This document shows positions 42,602-51,940 of a stretch of 64,000 bases of DNA, in pieces (the first letter of the stretch is position 1; each line of letters starts with the position of its first letter). Origin of the DNA: Sphaerisporangium siamense. GTDB lineage: Bacteria > Actinomycetota > Actinomycetes > Streptosporangiales > Streptosporangiaceae. The DNA lies in contig NZ_JACHND010000001.1 of NCBI RefSeq assembly GCF_014205275.1, positions 6,262,001-6,326,000 of the forward strand. Direction: 5' to 3'. The notes under the pieces were generated by a model. It saw nothing but the letters and a program-made list of their open reading frames with translations, was not told the DNA's origin and made no database searches. A program made the position numbers and the translations under genes.

Positions 42602-43501
42602 TTGGCAGACGCGAGTACCGCGGAAACCCGTCCCGTCATCACCGACGCGCTGGTCAGGCGCCTGGTCGGCGCGCAGTACCCGCGCTGGGCCGGCCTGCCT
42701 CTCGAACCGCTCGGCCCCGCCGGCTCCGACCATGTGATCTACCGGCTCGGCGACGAGCTGTCGGTCCGTCTGCCCCGCCACGCCGGCGCCATCAGGCAGG
42801 CCGAGAAGGAGGCCGAATGGCTGCCCCGGCTGGCCCCGCACCTGCCCCTGGCCATCCCGGTGCCGGTGGCGGTCGGCGAGCCCGCCTTCGGCTACCCCTG
42901 GCCGTGGGCGGTGTCCCGATGGCTGGAAGGCGAGGCGGCGACCGTCGAGGCGCTGGCCGATTCGACCCGGGCCGCCGTCGAGCTGGCGGAGTTCCTGACC
43001 GCCCTCCAGCGGTTCGCGCCCGAGGACGTCCCGGCCGCGGGTACGCGCGCCGAACTCACGGCCCGGCCGCTGGCCGACCGGGACCACGCGACCCGAGCCG
43101 CCATCGCGGCGGCCGGCGGCGTGTTCGACACCGCCGCCATGACCGCCTTGTGGGATGCCGCCCTCAGTGCCCGCCCATGGGATCGCCCGCCGGTCTGGTT
43201 CCACGGCGACTTCCACACCGGCAACCTGCTGACCGTCGATGGCCGTCTCAGCGCGGTCATCGACTTCGGCGAGCTCGGCGTCGGTGATCCGGCGTGCGAC
43301 ATGACCATCGCCTTCACCCTGATGTCGGCCGGGAGCCGCGCCGCCTTCCGCGACGCGCTCGGCGTGGACGAGGCCACCTGGACCCGGGGCCGCGGCTGGG
43401 CGCTGGCCACCGGCCTGAACGCCTACACCGCCTACGCCGCCGTCGACCCGCGGGTCGCCGCGCAGACCACCCGCCAGATCACCGAGGCCCTGATCGGCTG
43501 A
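42602..43501 (+). CDS. APH-family phosphotransferase
   Basis: This 299-residue kinase-fold enzyme of the aminoglycoside phosphotransferase family has the Brenner loop HGDFHTGNLLTVDG (catalytic Asp in WFHGDFHTGN) and the metal-binding DFGELGVGDPACDMTIAF. The N-lobe Lys/Glu region (SDHVIYRLGDELSVRLPRHAGAIRQAEKEAEWL) is complete. TTG 42602 is used, with AGGAG five bases upstream. Substrates in this broad family include aminoglycosides, macrolides and other small molecules. It resembles the macrolide-phosphotransferase-like group, but resistance is not shown. Followed by a terminator. Confidence 0.9.
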   Translation: MADASTAETRPVITDALVRRLVGAQYPRWAGLPLEPLGPAGSDHVIYRLGDELSVRLPRHAGAIRQAEKEAEWLPRLAPHLPLAIPVPVAVGEPAFGYPWPWAVSRWLEGEAATVEALADSTRAAVELAEFLTALQRFAPEDVPAAGTRAELTARPLADRDHATRAAIAAAGGVFDTAAMTALWDAALSARPWDRPPVWFHGDFHTGNLLTVDGRLSAVIDFGELGVGDPACDMTIAFTLMSAGSRAAFRDALGVDEATWTRGRGWALATGLNAYTAYAAVDPRVAAQTTRQITEALIG

Positions 43502-43524
43502 AGGTGCCCTACCCCAGGGCCTTT
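43501..43524 (+). terminator. Rho-independent-like terminator after the APH gene
   Basis: AAGGTGCCCT and AGGGCCTTT form a bulged stem around ACCCC, followed by AT-rich TTTACATTGTAGATTTATAAAA, an unusually AT-rich tract for this genome and consistent with a terminator. Confidence 0.55.
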
Positions 43525-43560
43525 ACATTGTAGATTTATAAAATCACCGTTCGGGCGGGG

Positions 43561-44400
43561 TCAGCGCGGCCGGCGGGCCGCGCGCACGTACCAGCGGCCG
43601 TCGGCGCGGTCCAGGTGCAGAGGACGCCCGTAGCACCGGGAGAGGTTCTCGCCGGTCAGGACCTCCTGGACCGGGCCCGCGGCCAGGACGCGGGCGTCGC
43701 GGACCAGCAGGGCGTGGGTCGTGGTGGCGGGCACCTCCTCCAGGTGGTGGGTCACCAGCACCGTGGTCAGCGCGGGACGGCTGTTCGCCAGGTCCTCGAT
43801 CGCGGTGATCAGGTCCTCGCGGGCGGGCAGGTCCAGGCCGGTGAAGGGCTCGTCGAGCATCAGGATCGCGGGGTCGGCCATCAGCGCGCGGGCGATGCGC
43901 ACCCGTCCCCGCTCGCCCTGGGAGCACACGGCGAACGGCCGGTCGGCCAGGTCCTTGCAGCCGAGGTCGGCGAGCAGGGAGTGCGCCTTCTCGTGTTCCC
44001 GGGGCCCGTAGCGGTCCCACAGGGGGACGCTGCTGCCGGTGTACCCGGTGAGCACGACCGTGTGGGCCGTCAGGGACTCCTCCTCCATCAGGGCCTCGTC
44101 GACGAGCCGCCCGCCCGCCGCGACCAGGCCGATGTGGCGGCGCAGCTCGCGCAGGTCCACCCGCCCGAGCCGGTGTCCGAGCACCGCCGCCGTGCCGGAG
44201 CTGGGGAAACGCACGGCCGAGGCCACCGACAGCAGCGTGGTCTTTCCCGCGCCGTTCGGGCCGAGGATGACCCAGTGCTCGCCGTACTCCACCTGCCAGT
44301 CCACCTCGGCGAGAAGCGTGCGCCCGACGACCTTCACGGTCATCCCGGCGATCTCCACCGCCGCGCCCGACCCGCCGTCCCGGCCGTTTTCCCGATTCAT
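43561..44400 (-). CDS. ABC transporter ATP-binding protein (solitary)
   Basis: This is a 279-residue ABC ATPase: Walker A LGPNGAGKTTLL (about 40-51), signature CSQGERGRVRIARAL, Walker B ILMLDEPFTGLDL and switch LVTHHLEE. It resembles the PhnC/ModF-like solitary ATPases (YlmA type), where SQGE replaces SGGQ. No permease or binding protein is adjacent. ATG 44400 follows AAAGGGG; an upstream open frame to 44529 is not family-like. A role in transport or in a non-transport function (such as DNA- or ribosome-associated ABC) cannot be separated. Confidence 0.88.
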   Translation of the reverse strand: MNRENGRDGGSGAAVEIAGMTVKVVGRTLLAEVDWQVEYGEHWVILGPNGAGKTTLLSVASAVRFPSSGTAAVLGHRLGRVDLRELRRHIGLVAAGGRLVDEALMEEESLTAHTVVLTGYTGSSVPLWDRYGPREHEKAHSLLADLGCKDLADRPFAVCSQGERGRVRIARALMADPAILMLDEPFTGLDLPAREDLITAIEDLANSRPALTTVLVTHHLEEVPATTTHALLVRDARVLAAGPVQEVLTGENLSRCYGRPLHLDRADGRWYVRAARRPR

Positions 44401-44584
44401 GGACACCCCTTTCCCGAAGCAGGATAGGGGCAGGCCCGCGAGAGAGGTCACGCGAGGCCGGACGACACGGCGCCCACGGTGCGGCACCCCCGGCCCCGTG
44501 AGCCTCGCACGAGCAGGCGAACGGGCCATAGAGGACTTCGTGGTCGCACGAATCGACGACGGATTTCTCCGGACGCGCGGGCGG

Positions 44585-46201
44585 TCAGGCCGTGGAGGAC
44601 TCCGTGCTCGTGGGGATCGGGGACGGCTGCGGGGACTCGCCGTCGCCCCACTCGGGGATCTGGCTGATGCTGACCGTGGGCTTCGGGGTCTTGGTGGGGG
44701 TCTTGGTGGCCGTGCGGGTCGGCGTCGGGCGGGGTTCCTTGGTGGGCTTGCACGGACGTTCCTTGCCGCGCTTGTTCGTGCAGGGCGGGTCCCCGGCGGG
44801 CGGCGGCGGGGGTGGAGTGGTGCGCTCGGGCTCGGGCCGCGGCGAGGGCGCCCCGGTCTCCCACGGGTCCCCTCCGTCCACCGGGCCGCCGGTGGGGCCG
44901 GACCGCCGCGTCGCCGCCGGGGAGGGCACGTAGGTGAGCTGCGGCGGCCGGGACCCGGGGGCCTCGGTGCCGTGCGAGGCCGTCCCGGAGACGGCCACGC
45001 GCACCGAGGGGTCCGGCACCTCCACCGGCACGCGGCTGCCCTGGATGGGGACGACCGCGGGGGCCGTGCCGGGGCGGTCCGCCCGGGGTTCGACGGTGGT
45101 CCGGCCGGCCCCGGCCGCGACGACGGTCAGCGCCGCGATCGACACGGTGGCCAGGGCCGCGAACCCGGCGTGCGAGGCGTGCCCGCGCCGCGCGGCCGAA
45201 CGGCGGGCCGCCCGCGCGCCGGTGGTGGTGCCCGGGTCGCCGTCCCCGGGGCCGTTGGCCCGGCCGCGCCGTACGGCCGGGTACGGCACGGGGGCCCAGA
45301 TCTCCTCCATGACGGCGTCCACGGCGTCCCTGCGGTCCCAGGCCCGCTCCACTCCCCCGGCCTCCAGCAGCCATGCCAGCAGCGCGGCGGCGCCGGGCCG
45401 CTGTCCGGGCTCCTTGGCCAGCGCGGCCGCCACCGGGTCGGCCAGGAGCTTGGGGACCGCCGACAGGCGTGGGCGCTCGACCAGGATGCGCCGGGTGACC
45501 ACGTCGGCCTCGCCCGTGCCGAAGGGGTGGTGGCCGGTGGCGGCGTAGGCGACCAGGCACCCCCAGGCGAAGATGTCGGAGGCGGGGATGGCCGGGCCGC
45601 CGGTCAGCCGCTCGGGGGCGACCCAGCCGGGGCTGCCCATCACCTGGCCGGCCTGGGTGTGGGCCACGGCGGCGTCCAGGTCCCGTGCGATGCCGAAGTC
45701 GATGACCCGCGGCCCCCGCGGGGACAGCAGGATGTTGCCCGGCTTCAGGTCGCGGTGGACGAACCCGGCCTCGTGGATGGCGGACAGCGCCGCCGCCGCG
45801 CCGAGCGCGACGCCGTAGGCGAGGTCGGGGGTCAGCGGGCCGCGCGCGGCGACGACCTGCGACAGGGACGGGCCGGGGATGTACTCGGTGACGAGGAAGG
45901 GGCGGTCGCGGTCCACACCGTGCTCCAGCACCGCCGCCGTGCAGAAAGGGACGACGCGGCGGGAGAACTCGACCTCCTCGGTGAACCGGGCGCGCAGCGT
46001 GGGGTCGGCGAGGTGGACGGCGTGCGGGGTCTTGAGCGCGACCAGGCCGCCCTCGGGGTGCTCGGCGAGGTACACCACGCCCATTCCGCCGGCGCCGAGA
46101 CGGCCGAGCAGAAGGCAGCGCCCGATGATCACCGGGTCGCCCACCGTCAACGGCCGGACGCCTGGAGGCACCCCGTCGGGGACGCCCGCTGCACGTGCCA
46201 T
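44585..46201 (-). CDS. Membrane-anchored serine/threonine protein kinase
   Basis: This is a 538-residue Hanks-type kinase. G-loop LGRLGAGGMGVVYLA, catalytic Lys in VALKTPH, HRDLKPGNILL, DFG in VIDFGIARDLD and APE in WVAPERL are all present in residues 20-275. A basic juxtamembrane segment precedes one transmembrane helix (FAALATVSIAALTVVAAGAG, about 345-365). The extracytoplasmic part is Pro/Thr/Lys-rich without PASTA repeats, containing one Cys pair (DPPCTNKRGKERPCKPTKE), and ends in a low-complexity tail. ATG 46201. The ligand and substrate are unknown. It lies alone, preceded by 284 noncoding bases. Confidence 0.93.
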   Translation of the reverse strand: MARAAGVPDGVPPGVRPLTVGDPVIIGRCLLLGRLGAGGMGVVYLAEHPEGGLVALKTPHAVHLADPTLRARFTEEVEFSRRVVPFCTAAVLEHGVDRDRPFLVTEYIPGPSLSQVVAARGPLTPDLAYGVALGAAAALSAIHEAGFVHRDLKPGNILLSPRGPRVIDFGIARDLDAAVAHTQAGQVMGSPGWVAPERLTGGPAIPASDIFAWGCLVAYAATGHHPFGTGEADVVTRRILVERPRLSAVPKLLADPVAAALAKEPGQRPGAAALLAWLLEAGGVERAWDRRDAVDAVMEEIWAPVPYPAVRRGRANGPGDGDPGTTTGARAARRSAARRGHASHAGFAALATVSIAALTVVAAGAGRTTVEPRADRPGTAPAVVPIQGSRVPVEVPDPSVRVAVSGTASHGTEAPGSRPPQLTYVPSPAATRRSGPTGGPVDGGDPWETGAPSPRPEPERTTPPPPPPAGDPPCTNKRGKERPCKPTKEPRPTPTRTATKTPTKTPKPTVSISQIPEWGDGESPQPSPIPTSTESSTA

Positions 46202-46485
46202 CCGCAGATGACCTCTCTTCGAGAACTTTTTCGAGCACTACGGCACAGGCCACTGTGTCGCTCCCGAAGCCCGTTCGGCATCAACTAGCGCGAAGCGGCA
46301 TGGAAGGTAAGGCGAATCATCCCTCCAGGTAAGGCACTGCTGTGCCTTCTGTGACGATTGAGCCCAGAGGGACCATGACGCGACCGGGCACGGCGGGTCG
46401 TACGACGAGGGTCCGGCGAGCGCCGGCCATGCGCGATCACACGGCGAACGGGCAGGTGGCGATCGTCAGGAGGCAGGGGCCGAGG

Positions 46486-47907
46486 TCACGCGGCGGCGGA
46501 ATCGGGCTCCGGTTCCGGTGGGGGGACGACGTCCAACGCGGACAGCGTGGCGGGATCAGCCGGGGAGTCGGCGTGCGCGGCGCAGGTGACCTCGGTGGCG
46601 GAGGCGGCCGACCAGGATGCGGAGGAGGACTCGGCGGGGGTGGTGCCGGAGACGGCGAGGAGGAAGCGTTCGATGTGGCGGAAGATGAGACGGGCCTCGG
46701 GGAGGACGTCGGCGAGGATCGGGAAGGCGTGTGGCATGCGGTGCCACTCCTCGTAGGTGACCTTCACGCCGGCTCGCCGCGCCTGGAGGGCCACGCGCCG
46801 TCCCTCGTCGCGCAGGACCTCGGTGGAACCGGTGACGACCATGAGCGGCGGCAGGCCGGAGTAGTCGCCGTACACCGGGGAGACCAGGGGGTCGCGGCGG
46901 TCCAGCCCGGCCGTCCACCTGCGGGCCAGCCAGTCGACCCGCCCGGCGGGCAGGATGGGGTCGGCCCACCGGTTGGCGCTGCGCCGCGCGCCGGACAGGT
47001 CGGCCCACGGCGACAGGCAGATGGCCGCCGCGGGCAGGGGCGCGCCACGGTCGCGCAGGGCGAGCAGCGCGGCCAGGGTCAGGTGGCCGCCCGCCGAGTC
47101 GCCGGCGAGCACGACGTCGCGGGCGTCGTACCCGCGGTCGAGCAGCTCGTCATAGGCGCCGAGGGCGTCGGACAGGGACTCGGCGAGCGAGTGCTCCGGG
47201 CCCTGGCGGTAGTCGAAGGCGAAGACGGGACGGCGGGCGACGGCGGACAGCCGCCAGGTGATCGGGCGGTGCGTCGCCGGCGAGCAGAGGAAGTACGCCC
47301 CGCCGTGGAAGTAGAGCACCACCTTGTGCTCGTCCAGATCATGCCCGGCCCGCACCCACTCCGACCCACACGCGCTCCCGCGCCGCTGCCGGGCCCGCGC
47401 GACCGCTTCCCCGGCCTGCCCCGTGTCCCGGCCGCCATCCCCGGACCCGCCACCGCATCCGAATCTCTCGGCGCACCGCTTCCCGCTCCCGTCGGCGGAC
47501 TCCGGCGGGTCTTCCGCGGCGTCGGCGTCCCAGATGGTGGGAGGGCCGGCCTCTCCGGCGGGGCGTACCGCGCCGGACCGGGCGGCTTCGGAGGTGGCTT
47601 CGCTGGGCGCCCGTTCTGGGGCGTGGTCCGTCGTGGGGACGAGGGGCGGTTCGGAGGGGTTTCGGGTGGTGATGTGGGTGGGGCGGAGGAGGTCGGAGTC
47701 TTTGATGATCTCTACTTCGGGGGGCGCCATGAGGGGGAGGCGCTCGCCGAGGGCGGCGAGGCGGGCGAGGACGGTCATCCCGACGCTGTGGCGCAGGAGG
47801 ATCGCCGAGATGGGCTTGGTGGTGCCGCGCAGCAGGCCGTTGAAGGCGCCGGCGCGCCAGCTCACCGGGTACACCGGATGGACGTCCACGTCGATCTCTT
47901 GCTCCAC
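46486..47907 (-). CDS. HSL-type alpha/beta-hydrolase (esterase) with low-complexity insert
   Basis: This 473-residue hydrolase has the oxyanion motif HGGAYFLCSPATHR and the nucleophile GDSAGGHLTLAAL, with catalytic Asp/His candidates in VTGSTEVLRDEGRRVAL and EEWHRMPHAFPI. This is the hormone-sensitive-lipase family. Residues about 75-185 are a long Ser/Gly/Glu/Ala-rich disordered stretch, placed before the HGGA domain, that makes it longer than typical 300-350 residue relatives. The first 75 residues (VHPVYPVSWRAGAFNGLLRG...) look native. Substrates are likely short-chain esters. It ends with a Pro/Glu-rich tail. Isolated gene. Confidence 0.88.
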   Translation of the reverse strand: MEQEIDVDVHPVYPVSWRAGAFNGLLRGTTKPISAILLRHSVGMTVLARLAALGERLPLMAPPEVEIIKDSDLLRPTHITTRNPSEPPLVPTTDHAPERAPSEATSEAARSGAVRPAGEAGPPTIWDADAAEDPPESADGSGKRCAERFGCGGGSGDGGRDTGQAGEAVARARQRRGSACGSEWVRAGHDLDEHKVVLYFHGGAYFLCSPATHRPITWRLSAVARRPVFAFDYRQGPEHSLAESLSDALGAYDELLDRGYDARDVVLAGDSAGGHLTLAALLALRDRGAPLPAAAICLSPWADLSGARRSANRWADPILPAGRVDWLARRWTAGLDRRDPLVSPVYGDYSGLPPLMVVTGSTEVLRDEGRRVALQARRAGVKVTYEEWHRMPHAFPILADVLPEARLIFRHIERFLLAVSGTTPAESSSASWSAASATEVTCAAHADSPADPATLSALDVVPPPEPEPDSAAA

Positions 47908-48032
47908 GGGTCCCTCCTCGCGCCGTCGCGTGGCTGTTTACCAGCGGTAATATCCCGGTTTACACGGACGTTACGCGTTTTGTCGAGACCGTTCACGCAC
48001 ATTTGACCCGACCGAATACCCGCCGGACGCCC

Positions 48033-48446
48033 TCAGGAGACGTTCCTGCGGATCTCCCCCAGGAAGCGGACCAACTGGTCCCGCTCGGCGGCGTTCAGCG
48101 TGCGCAGCGCGCGCTCGCTGAGCCGGAGCATCTCGTCCGCGATGACGTTCTCCAGCTCCCGGCCGCGGTCGGTCAGCCGCAGGCGGACGAGCCGGGCGTC
48201 GGTGGGGTGCGGCTCGCGGCGCAGCAGCCCCGCCGCCTCCATGCGGGTGGTCGCGCGGGTGACGGTGGGCGTGGCCAGTTCCAGGCGCCGCGCGATCTCG
48301 CCGGGCGCGAGGCCGTCGGTCTCCCACAGGCACTGCAGGATGAACTGCTGCCCCGCGCGCACGCCGTGACGGTTGTAGGCCGCCTCTGCGGCGATCGCCA
48401 TCGCCCGCTTGGCCGTCCAGAAAGCGGTCTGGAACTCGTCGGCCAC
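48033..48446 (-). CDS. MarR family regulator
   Basis: This 137-residue winged-helix protein has AYNRHGVRAGQQFILQCLWETDGLAPGEIARRLELATPTVTRATTRMEAAGLLRREPHPTDARLVRLRLTDRGREL, the MarR core with the DAR wing motif, flanked by dimerisation helices. GTG 48446 follows GGGGGAGCG. An in-frame longer reading to 49334 is spurious and runs antisense into the serine hydrolase. Downstream on the same strand is the esterase gene, so it may control that or itself. Confidence 0.9.
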   Translation of the reverse strand: MADEFQTAFWTAKRAMAIAAEAAYNRHGVRAGQQFILQCLWETDGLAPGEIARRLELATPTVTRATTRMEAAGLLRREPHPTDARLVRLRLTDRGRELENVIADEMLRLSERALRTLNAAERDQLVRFLGEIRRNVS

Positions 48447-48640
48447 CGCTCCCCCTCTCCGCGCCGCGTCCCCGGATGAGCGCAACGTACCAGGAAAGAG
48501 CCCGGCACCCCTTTGCCCGCCGGCCTCACCCGCCCAATGCGAGGATGGGAGGCCGGGGGCCGGTGGGCGGCCGCGTGTCCCGTCAGCTCGCCTACCGGCA
48601 GGTACGTCCCCCGGGGTGGTTCCGGTGCTTCGAGCCCCGG

Positions 48641-50179
48641 TTATTGGGCCGGTCCGGCCTGGCCGCTGCCGAACACCTCGGCGACGAGACGCGGCGTCGC
48701 CCGCTGGAACGCCGCACCCACGGACATGGCGGCGTCGTCCACGTAGTTCAGCGCGGCGGTCAGCGTCCTGCCTCCGTCGGGCGTGCTGTACATCAGCGCC
48801 GCGTGGCCCGCCATGCCGCCGTTGTGCGTGATGACCGTGCCGCCGGCCGGCGTCGGCTGCACGAACACGCCCAGCCCATAGCCGGCCTTGGACTCCGGCG
48901 TGCACATCTCTGCCAGCAGCTCGGCCGGCAGCAGCTTGCCGCCCAGCAGCGCGGTGATGAACGTCTGCAGGTCCCGGGGGGTGGAGATCATGTCGCCGCC
49001 GCTGGAGATCCAGGAGGGGTTGTGCCGGGTGACGTCGACCGTCCGGGTCTGGCCGTCCTCCTCGTAGCGGTAGTAGGCGTGGGCGTACGGTGCGGGGATG
49101 TCCTGCTCGGTGGTCGGCTGGACGGTGCCCGTCAGGCCGAGCGGCCCGAGGATGAGGCGCCGCATCTCCTCGGCGACCGGGCGGCCGGTGACCTTCTCGA
49201 TCAGCAGCCGGGCCAGCACATAGTTGGTGTTGGAGTAGCTCCAGTCGGTGCCCGGCTCGAACCTCGCCGGCTTGGACAGCGCCAGCCGCACCAGCTCCTG
49301 CGGCCGGTAGGTGTGGAACCGGTTGTCCACCCACTCCTTGCCCGCGGGGGTGGCGGGGATCCCCGGCACGAACGTGCCGTCCTCGAAGTACTCGCCGGTG
49401 AAGTTGAACACCCCGCTGGTGTGCTGCAGCAGCATCCGCACCGTGATCCGCCGGTCCATCCCGAACTCGGGCAGGTAGTCATCCACCGGGCTGTCCAGGC
49501 CGATCCGGCCCTCGGCCACCAACTGCAGCACCACGGTGGCGGTGAACGTCTTGGTGTTGCTGCCGATCCGAACATGCCCGTTCGCCGGCGGGGCTTCGGT
49601 TTCTCCGAGCTCGCCCGCCCCGGCGCTGCCGACCCACTCGCCTTGCTCGTCATGCACGCGCAGCGTCACCCCGACGAAACCGGACTCGACCATCTCCTGA
49701 ATGATCTTCCGCAACTCCGGGCGATCCGGTCCGGCGACGGCCCGCGGCGCGCCCCCGCCGTCCGCGCTGCCGGACGGGGCGGCATCGAGGGCCTCAGTGA
49801 TCTTTCGCGCCATCTCCGCCAGGGTGGGGCCAGGCGCGCCCAGCTGGGGCCGGGTGCTTGCTTCGATGGCAACAAGGACGGTACGACGGAAGTTACCGGC
49901 CTCGGCCGGATCCTGCTGATTGAGCAGGCTCATGGATGCCGTCAAGGCCGGCAGCACCTGGTCGGCCAGTTCGGCCACCGTCTTGCCGTACTTCACCCCC
50001 TTGGGCGCCTTGGCGAGCACGTGCCCCACCAGGCCGGTCGCTGAGGTCAAAGCGATGGAGCCCTCGGTGGCGACCTTGTGGGCCGAACCGGCGGCACCGG
50101 CGGCCGACATCAGCGATACTGCGCCCCACTCGGCCGTTCGAAGGGTGAATTCGTCCTGCTCGGACAGAGTGATGGACAT
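48641..50179 (-). CDS. Serine hydrolase (beta-lactamase/DD-peptidase fold) with unknown N-terminal domain
   Basis: This 512-residue protein has a C-terminal serine beta-lactamase-like domain (about 160-512): SxxK in IGSNTKTFTATVVLQLVAEG, YxN in DWSYSNTNYVLARLL, and the third motif in VITHNGGMAGHAALM. About 130 residues precede it without a signal peptide, rich in short helices (EFTLRTAEWGAVSLMSAAG, GSIALTSATGLVGHVLAKAPK, ADQVLPALTASMSLL). I think this resembles a stand-alone actinobacterial unknown family, which would make this a fusion. ATG 50179 follows AAGGAG. The hydrolase is probably an esterase, peptidase or beta-lactamase. The cytosolic location is unusual. Confidence 0.88.
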   Translation of the reverse strand: MSITLSEQDEFTLRTAEWGAVSLMSAAGAAGSAHKVATEGSIALTSATGLVGHVLAKAPKGVKYGKTVAELADQVLPALTASMSLLNQQDPAEAGNFRRTVLVAIEASTRPQLGAPGPTLAEMARKITEALDAAPSGSADGGGAPRAVAGPDRPELRKIIQEMVESGFVGVTLRVHDEQGEWVGSAGAGELGETEAPPANGHVRIGSNTKTFTATVVLQLVAEGRIGLDSPVDDYLPEFGMDRRITVRMLLQHTSGVFNFTGEYFEDGTFVPGIPATPAGKEWVDNRFHTYRPQELVRLALSKPARFEPGTDWSYSNTNYVLARLLIEKVTGRPVAEEMRRLILGPLGLTGTVQPTTEQDIPAPYAHAYYRYEEDGQTRTVDVTRHNPSWISSGGDMISTPRDLQTFITALLGGKLLPAELLAEMCTPESKAGYGLGVFVQPTPAGGTVITHNGGMAGHAALMYSTPDGGRTLTAALNYVDDAAMSVGAAFQRATPRLVAEVFGSGQAGPAQ

Positions 50180-50363
50180 GCTGCATGCTCCTTGCACCGA
50201 ATCGGAAATCGCTTGAACGGACCGATCATGGATTCGCGGTCCGCTGGTGCCCGAGGTGTCTGGATGCGCTCGGGCCGGGGCGGGCGGGCAGACCGCCGGC
50301 GTCGAGGCCGCGATCACCGATGCCCGTGATGGCGGCTGACATGACGCGTCGGCCGGGTCGGCG

Positions 50364-50744
50364 TCAGCTCGTAGGCGGCGGGATCCACTCGGTGAGCTGG
50401 ATCGCCACGCCGTTGGGGTCGCTGAGCCGCATCGTCAGCTCCCCCCATGGCTCCCGCCGGAGCGGGACGGTGATGGCGGCGCCTTCGCGACGCAGCCGTT
50501 CGCACTCTGCGGCCAGGCCGGTGACGGCGAACACCACGACCGCGTCCGTGTGTTCCTGCCTTGGGCGCCAGTGCTCGGCGTCGCGCTCCACCAGGAGCAG
50601 ATCGACGGCCGCGTCGTCACGGCCGAGCGCGATGAATCCGTCGCCGGCCAGGGTTTCGCGGAAGCCGAGGTGACTGGTGAAGAACCGGCTGGAAGCGGCC
50701 GGATCGTCAACGGTCAAGGAAACCGCGGAAGAGACGATGTTCAT
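50364..50744 (-). CDS. VOC-superfamily protein (glyoxalase/bleomycin-resistance type)
   Basis: The 126-residue protein has the VOC pattern: AVSLTVDDPAASSRFFTSHLGFRETLAGDGFIALGRDDAAVDLLL, then HTDAVVVFAVTGLAAECERLRREGAAI and MRLSDPNGVAIQLTEW. It lacks a clear three-residue metal site (no obvious His/Glu pairing), so a binding rather than catalytic role is as likely. It lies between the serine hydrolase and the LysR gene, all on the minus strand but separated by more than 100 bases. Confidence 0.87.
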   Translation of the reverse strand: MNIVSSAVSLTVDDPAASSRFFTSHLGFRETLAGDGFIALGRDDAAVDLLLVERDAEHWRPRQEHTDAVVVFAVTGLAAECERLRREGAAITVPLRREPWGELTMRLSDPNGVAIQLTEWIPPPTS

Positions 50745-50871
50745 GCCTTAGCACCAGAAAAGGACACGTTCCCATTCACCTCCCGACAGGCGTGTTCTTC
50801 AGACGGAACAAGCATCACGTCGGCCGGTGCCGGGATCAACGGCGACCATCGCAACGATCATCAACCTGGGG

Positions 50872-51765
50872 TCAATGGTCCCAGCCGGGCAGCGGTCCCA
50901 CCTCGCGCACCACCTGGGCGAGGGCGCGGATCATGTCGTTCTCCGCGTCGCTGCGCCACACCAGCACGTATGGCAGCGGCTCCATGTCGGTGACCGGCCG
51001 GTAGACGATGCCGGGGCGCGGGAAGTAGCGGGTCACGTGGGCCGGGAACAGGGAGACCGTTTCCCCCATGGTCGTGTACAGGAGGATGTCCTCGATGTTG
51101 CGCACGACGGCGGTGCGTTCGATCGGCCGGCCCTTGGGCGTGAACCTGGGTACGTAGCGGTCCATCCAGTCACCGGGCACCGACTCGACGATCACGTGCC
51201 GGTGGTCGCCGATCGCCTCGATGGAGGCCGTGGACCACTTGGCCAGGTCGTTGTCGTCGGCCATGGCCAGCACCCTGGGCTCGGCGAACAGCCGTGGCCC
51301 CACGGTCAGGTCGGGCTCTTCCGGCGGCCAGGTGACCAGGACATCGACCTCCCCGTCGCGCAGCTGGGCGAACGGATCCGGATAGGCCGACACCCGCAGC
51401 CGCAGCTCCCACTGCGGGTGTCGGGAACGGAAGGTCTCCCAGTACCGGCGCATCTCCTGGACGTTGACGGGAAACAGGCTGACCCGCAGCGTGCCGGTCT
51501 TGCCCCGGGCCGCCAACCGAGCCCGCTCCAAACTGTTCGTCAACCCCTGATGCAGCTCACGTAGGTCGTCGCGAAGCTGCTCCCCCACCGGCGTCAGCCG
51601 TACATTGCGGCTGTTCCGGGCGAACAGCTCGACCCCGATGGCCCGTTCCTGCTTCTTGAGCGCCTTGCTCACCGCCGCCACCGACACGTGCAGCCGCTCA
51701 GCGGTACGGCCGAAGTGCAACTCCTCGGCCAGGGTCAGGAAGATCTCGATGTCACGCAGCTCCAC
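50872..51765 (-). CDS. LysR family regulator
   Basis: This is a 297-residue LTTR. The HTH is ELRDIEIFLTLAEELHFGRTAERLHVSVAAVSKALKKQERAIGVELFARNSRNVRLTPVG; the effector-binding domain follows from about 90 (TLRVSLFPVNVQEMRRYW, VDVLVTWPPEEPDL). GTG 51765 follows GGGAGAGGG. The C-terminal VYRPVTDMEPLPYVLVWRSDAENDMIRALAQ is the usual DR-type ending. It is read away from the ABC exporter region, so its target is not evident from context. Confidence 0.92.
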   Translation of the reverse strand: MELRDIEIFLTLAEELHFGRTAERLHVSVAAVSKALKKQERAIGVELFARNSRNVRLTPVGEQLRDDLRELHQGLTNSLERARLAARGKTGTLRVSLFPVNVQEMRRYWETFRSRHPQWELRLRVSAYPDPFAQLRDGEVDVLVTWPPEEPDLTVGPRLFAEPRVLAMADDNDLAKWSTASIEAIGDHRHVIVESVPGDWMDRYVPRFTPKGRPIERTAVVRNIEDILLYTTMGETVSLFPAHVTRYFPRPGIVYRPVTDMEPLPYVLVWRSDAENDMIRALAQVVREVGPLPGWDH

Positions 51766-51940
51766 CTGTACCCTCTCCCTCGTCCCACCTGCCAAAACTG
51801 TTCATTCCGTGCGAAGTATGACATGTCGAAAGTGCGAATCCGAGACGGTTGACACCGCTCTTGTAGGCCTGTAACTCGGCGTCCAGTCGCGAGGGTCACA
51901 GACCGCATCAGAGACAGGACGGAGTTCTTCGCCGACCACC

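Noticed and set aside
48447-49334. Long extension of the MarR frame
   Set aside because: It runs antisense through the serine hydrolase catalytic domain; the MarR domain has its own GTG and ribosome site at 48446.
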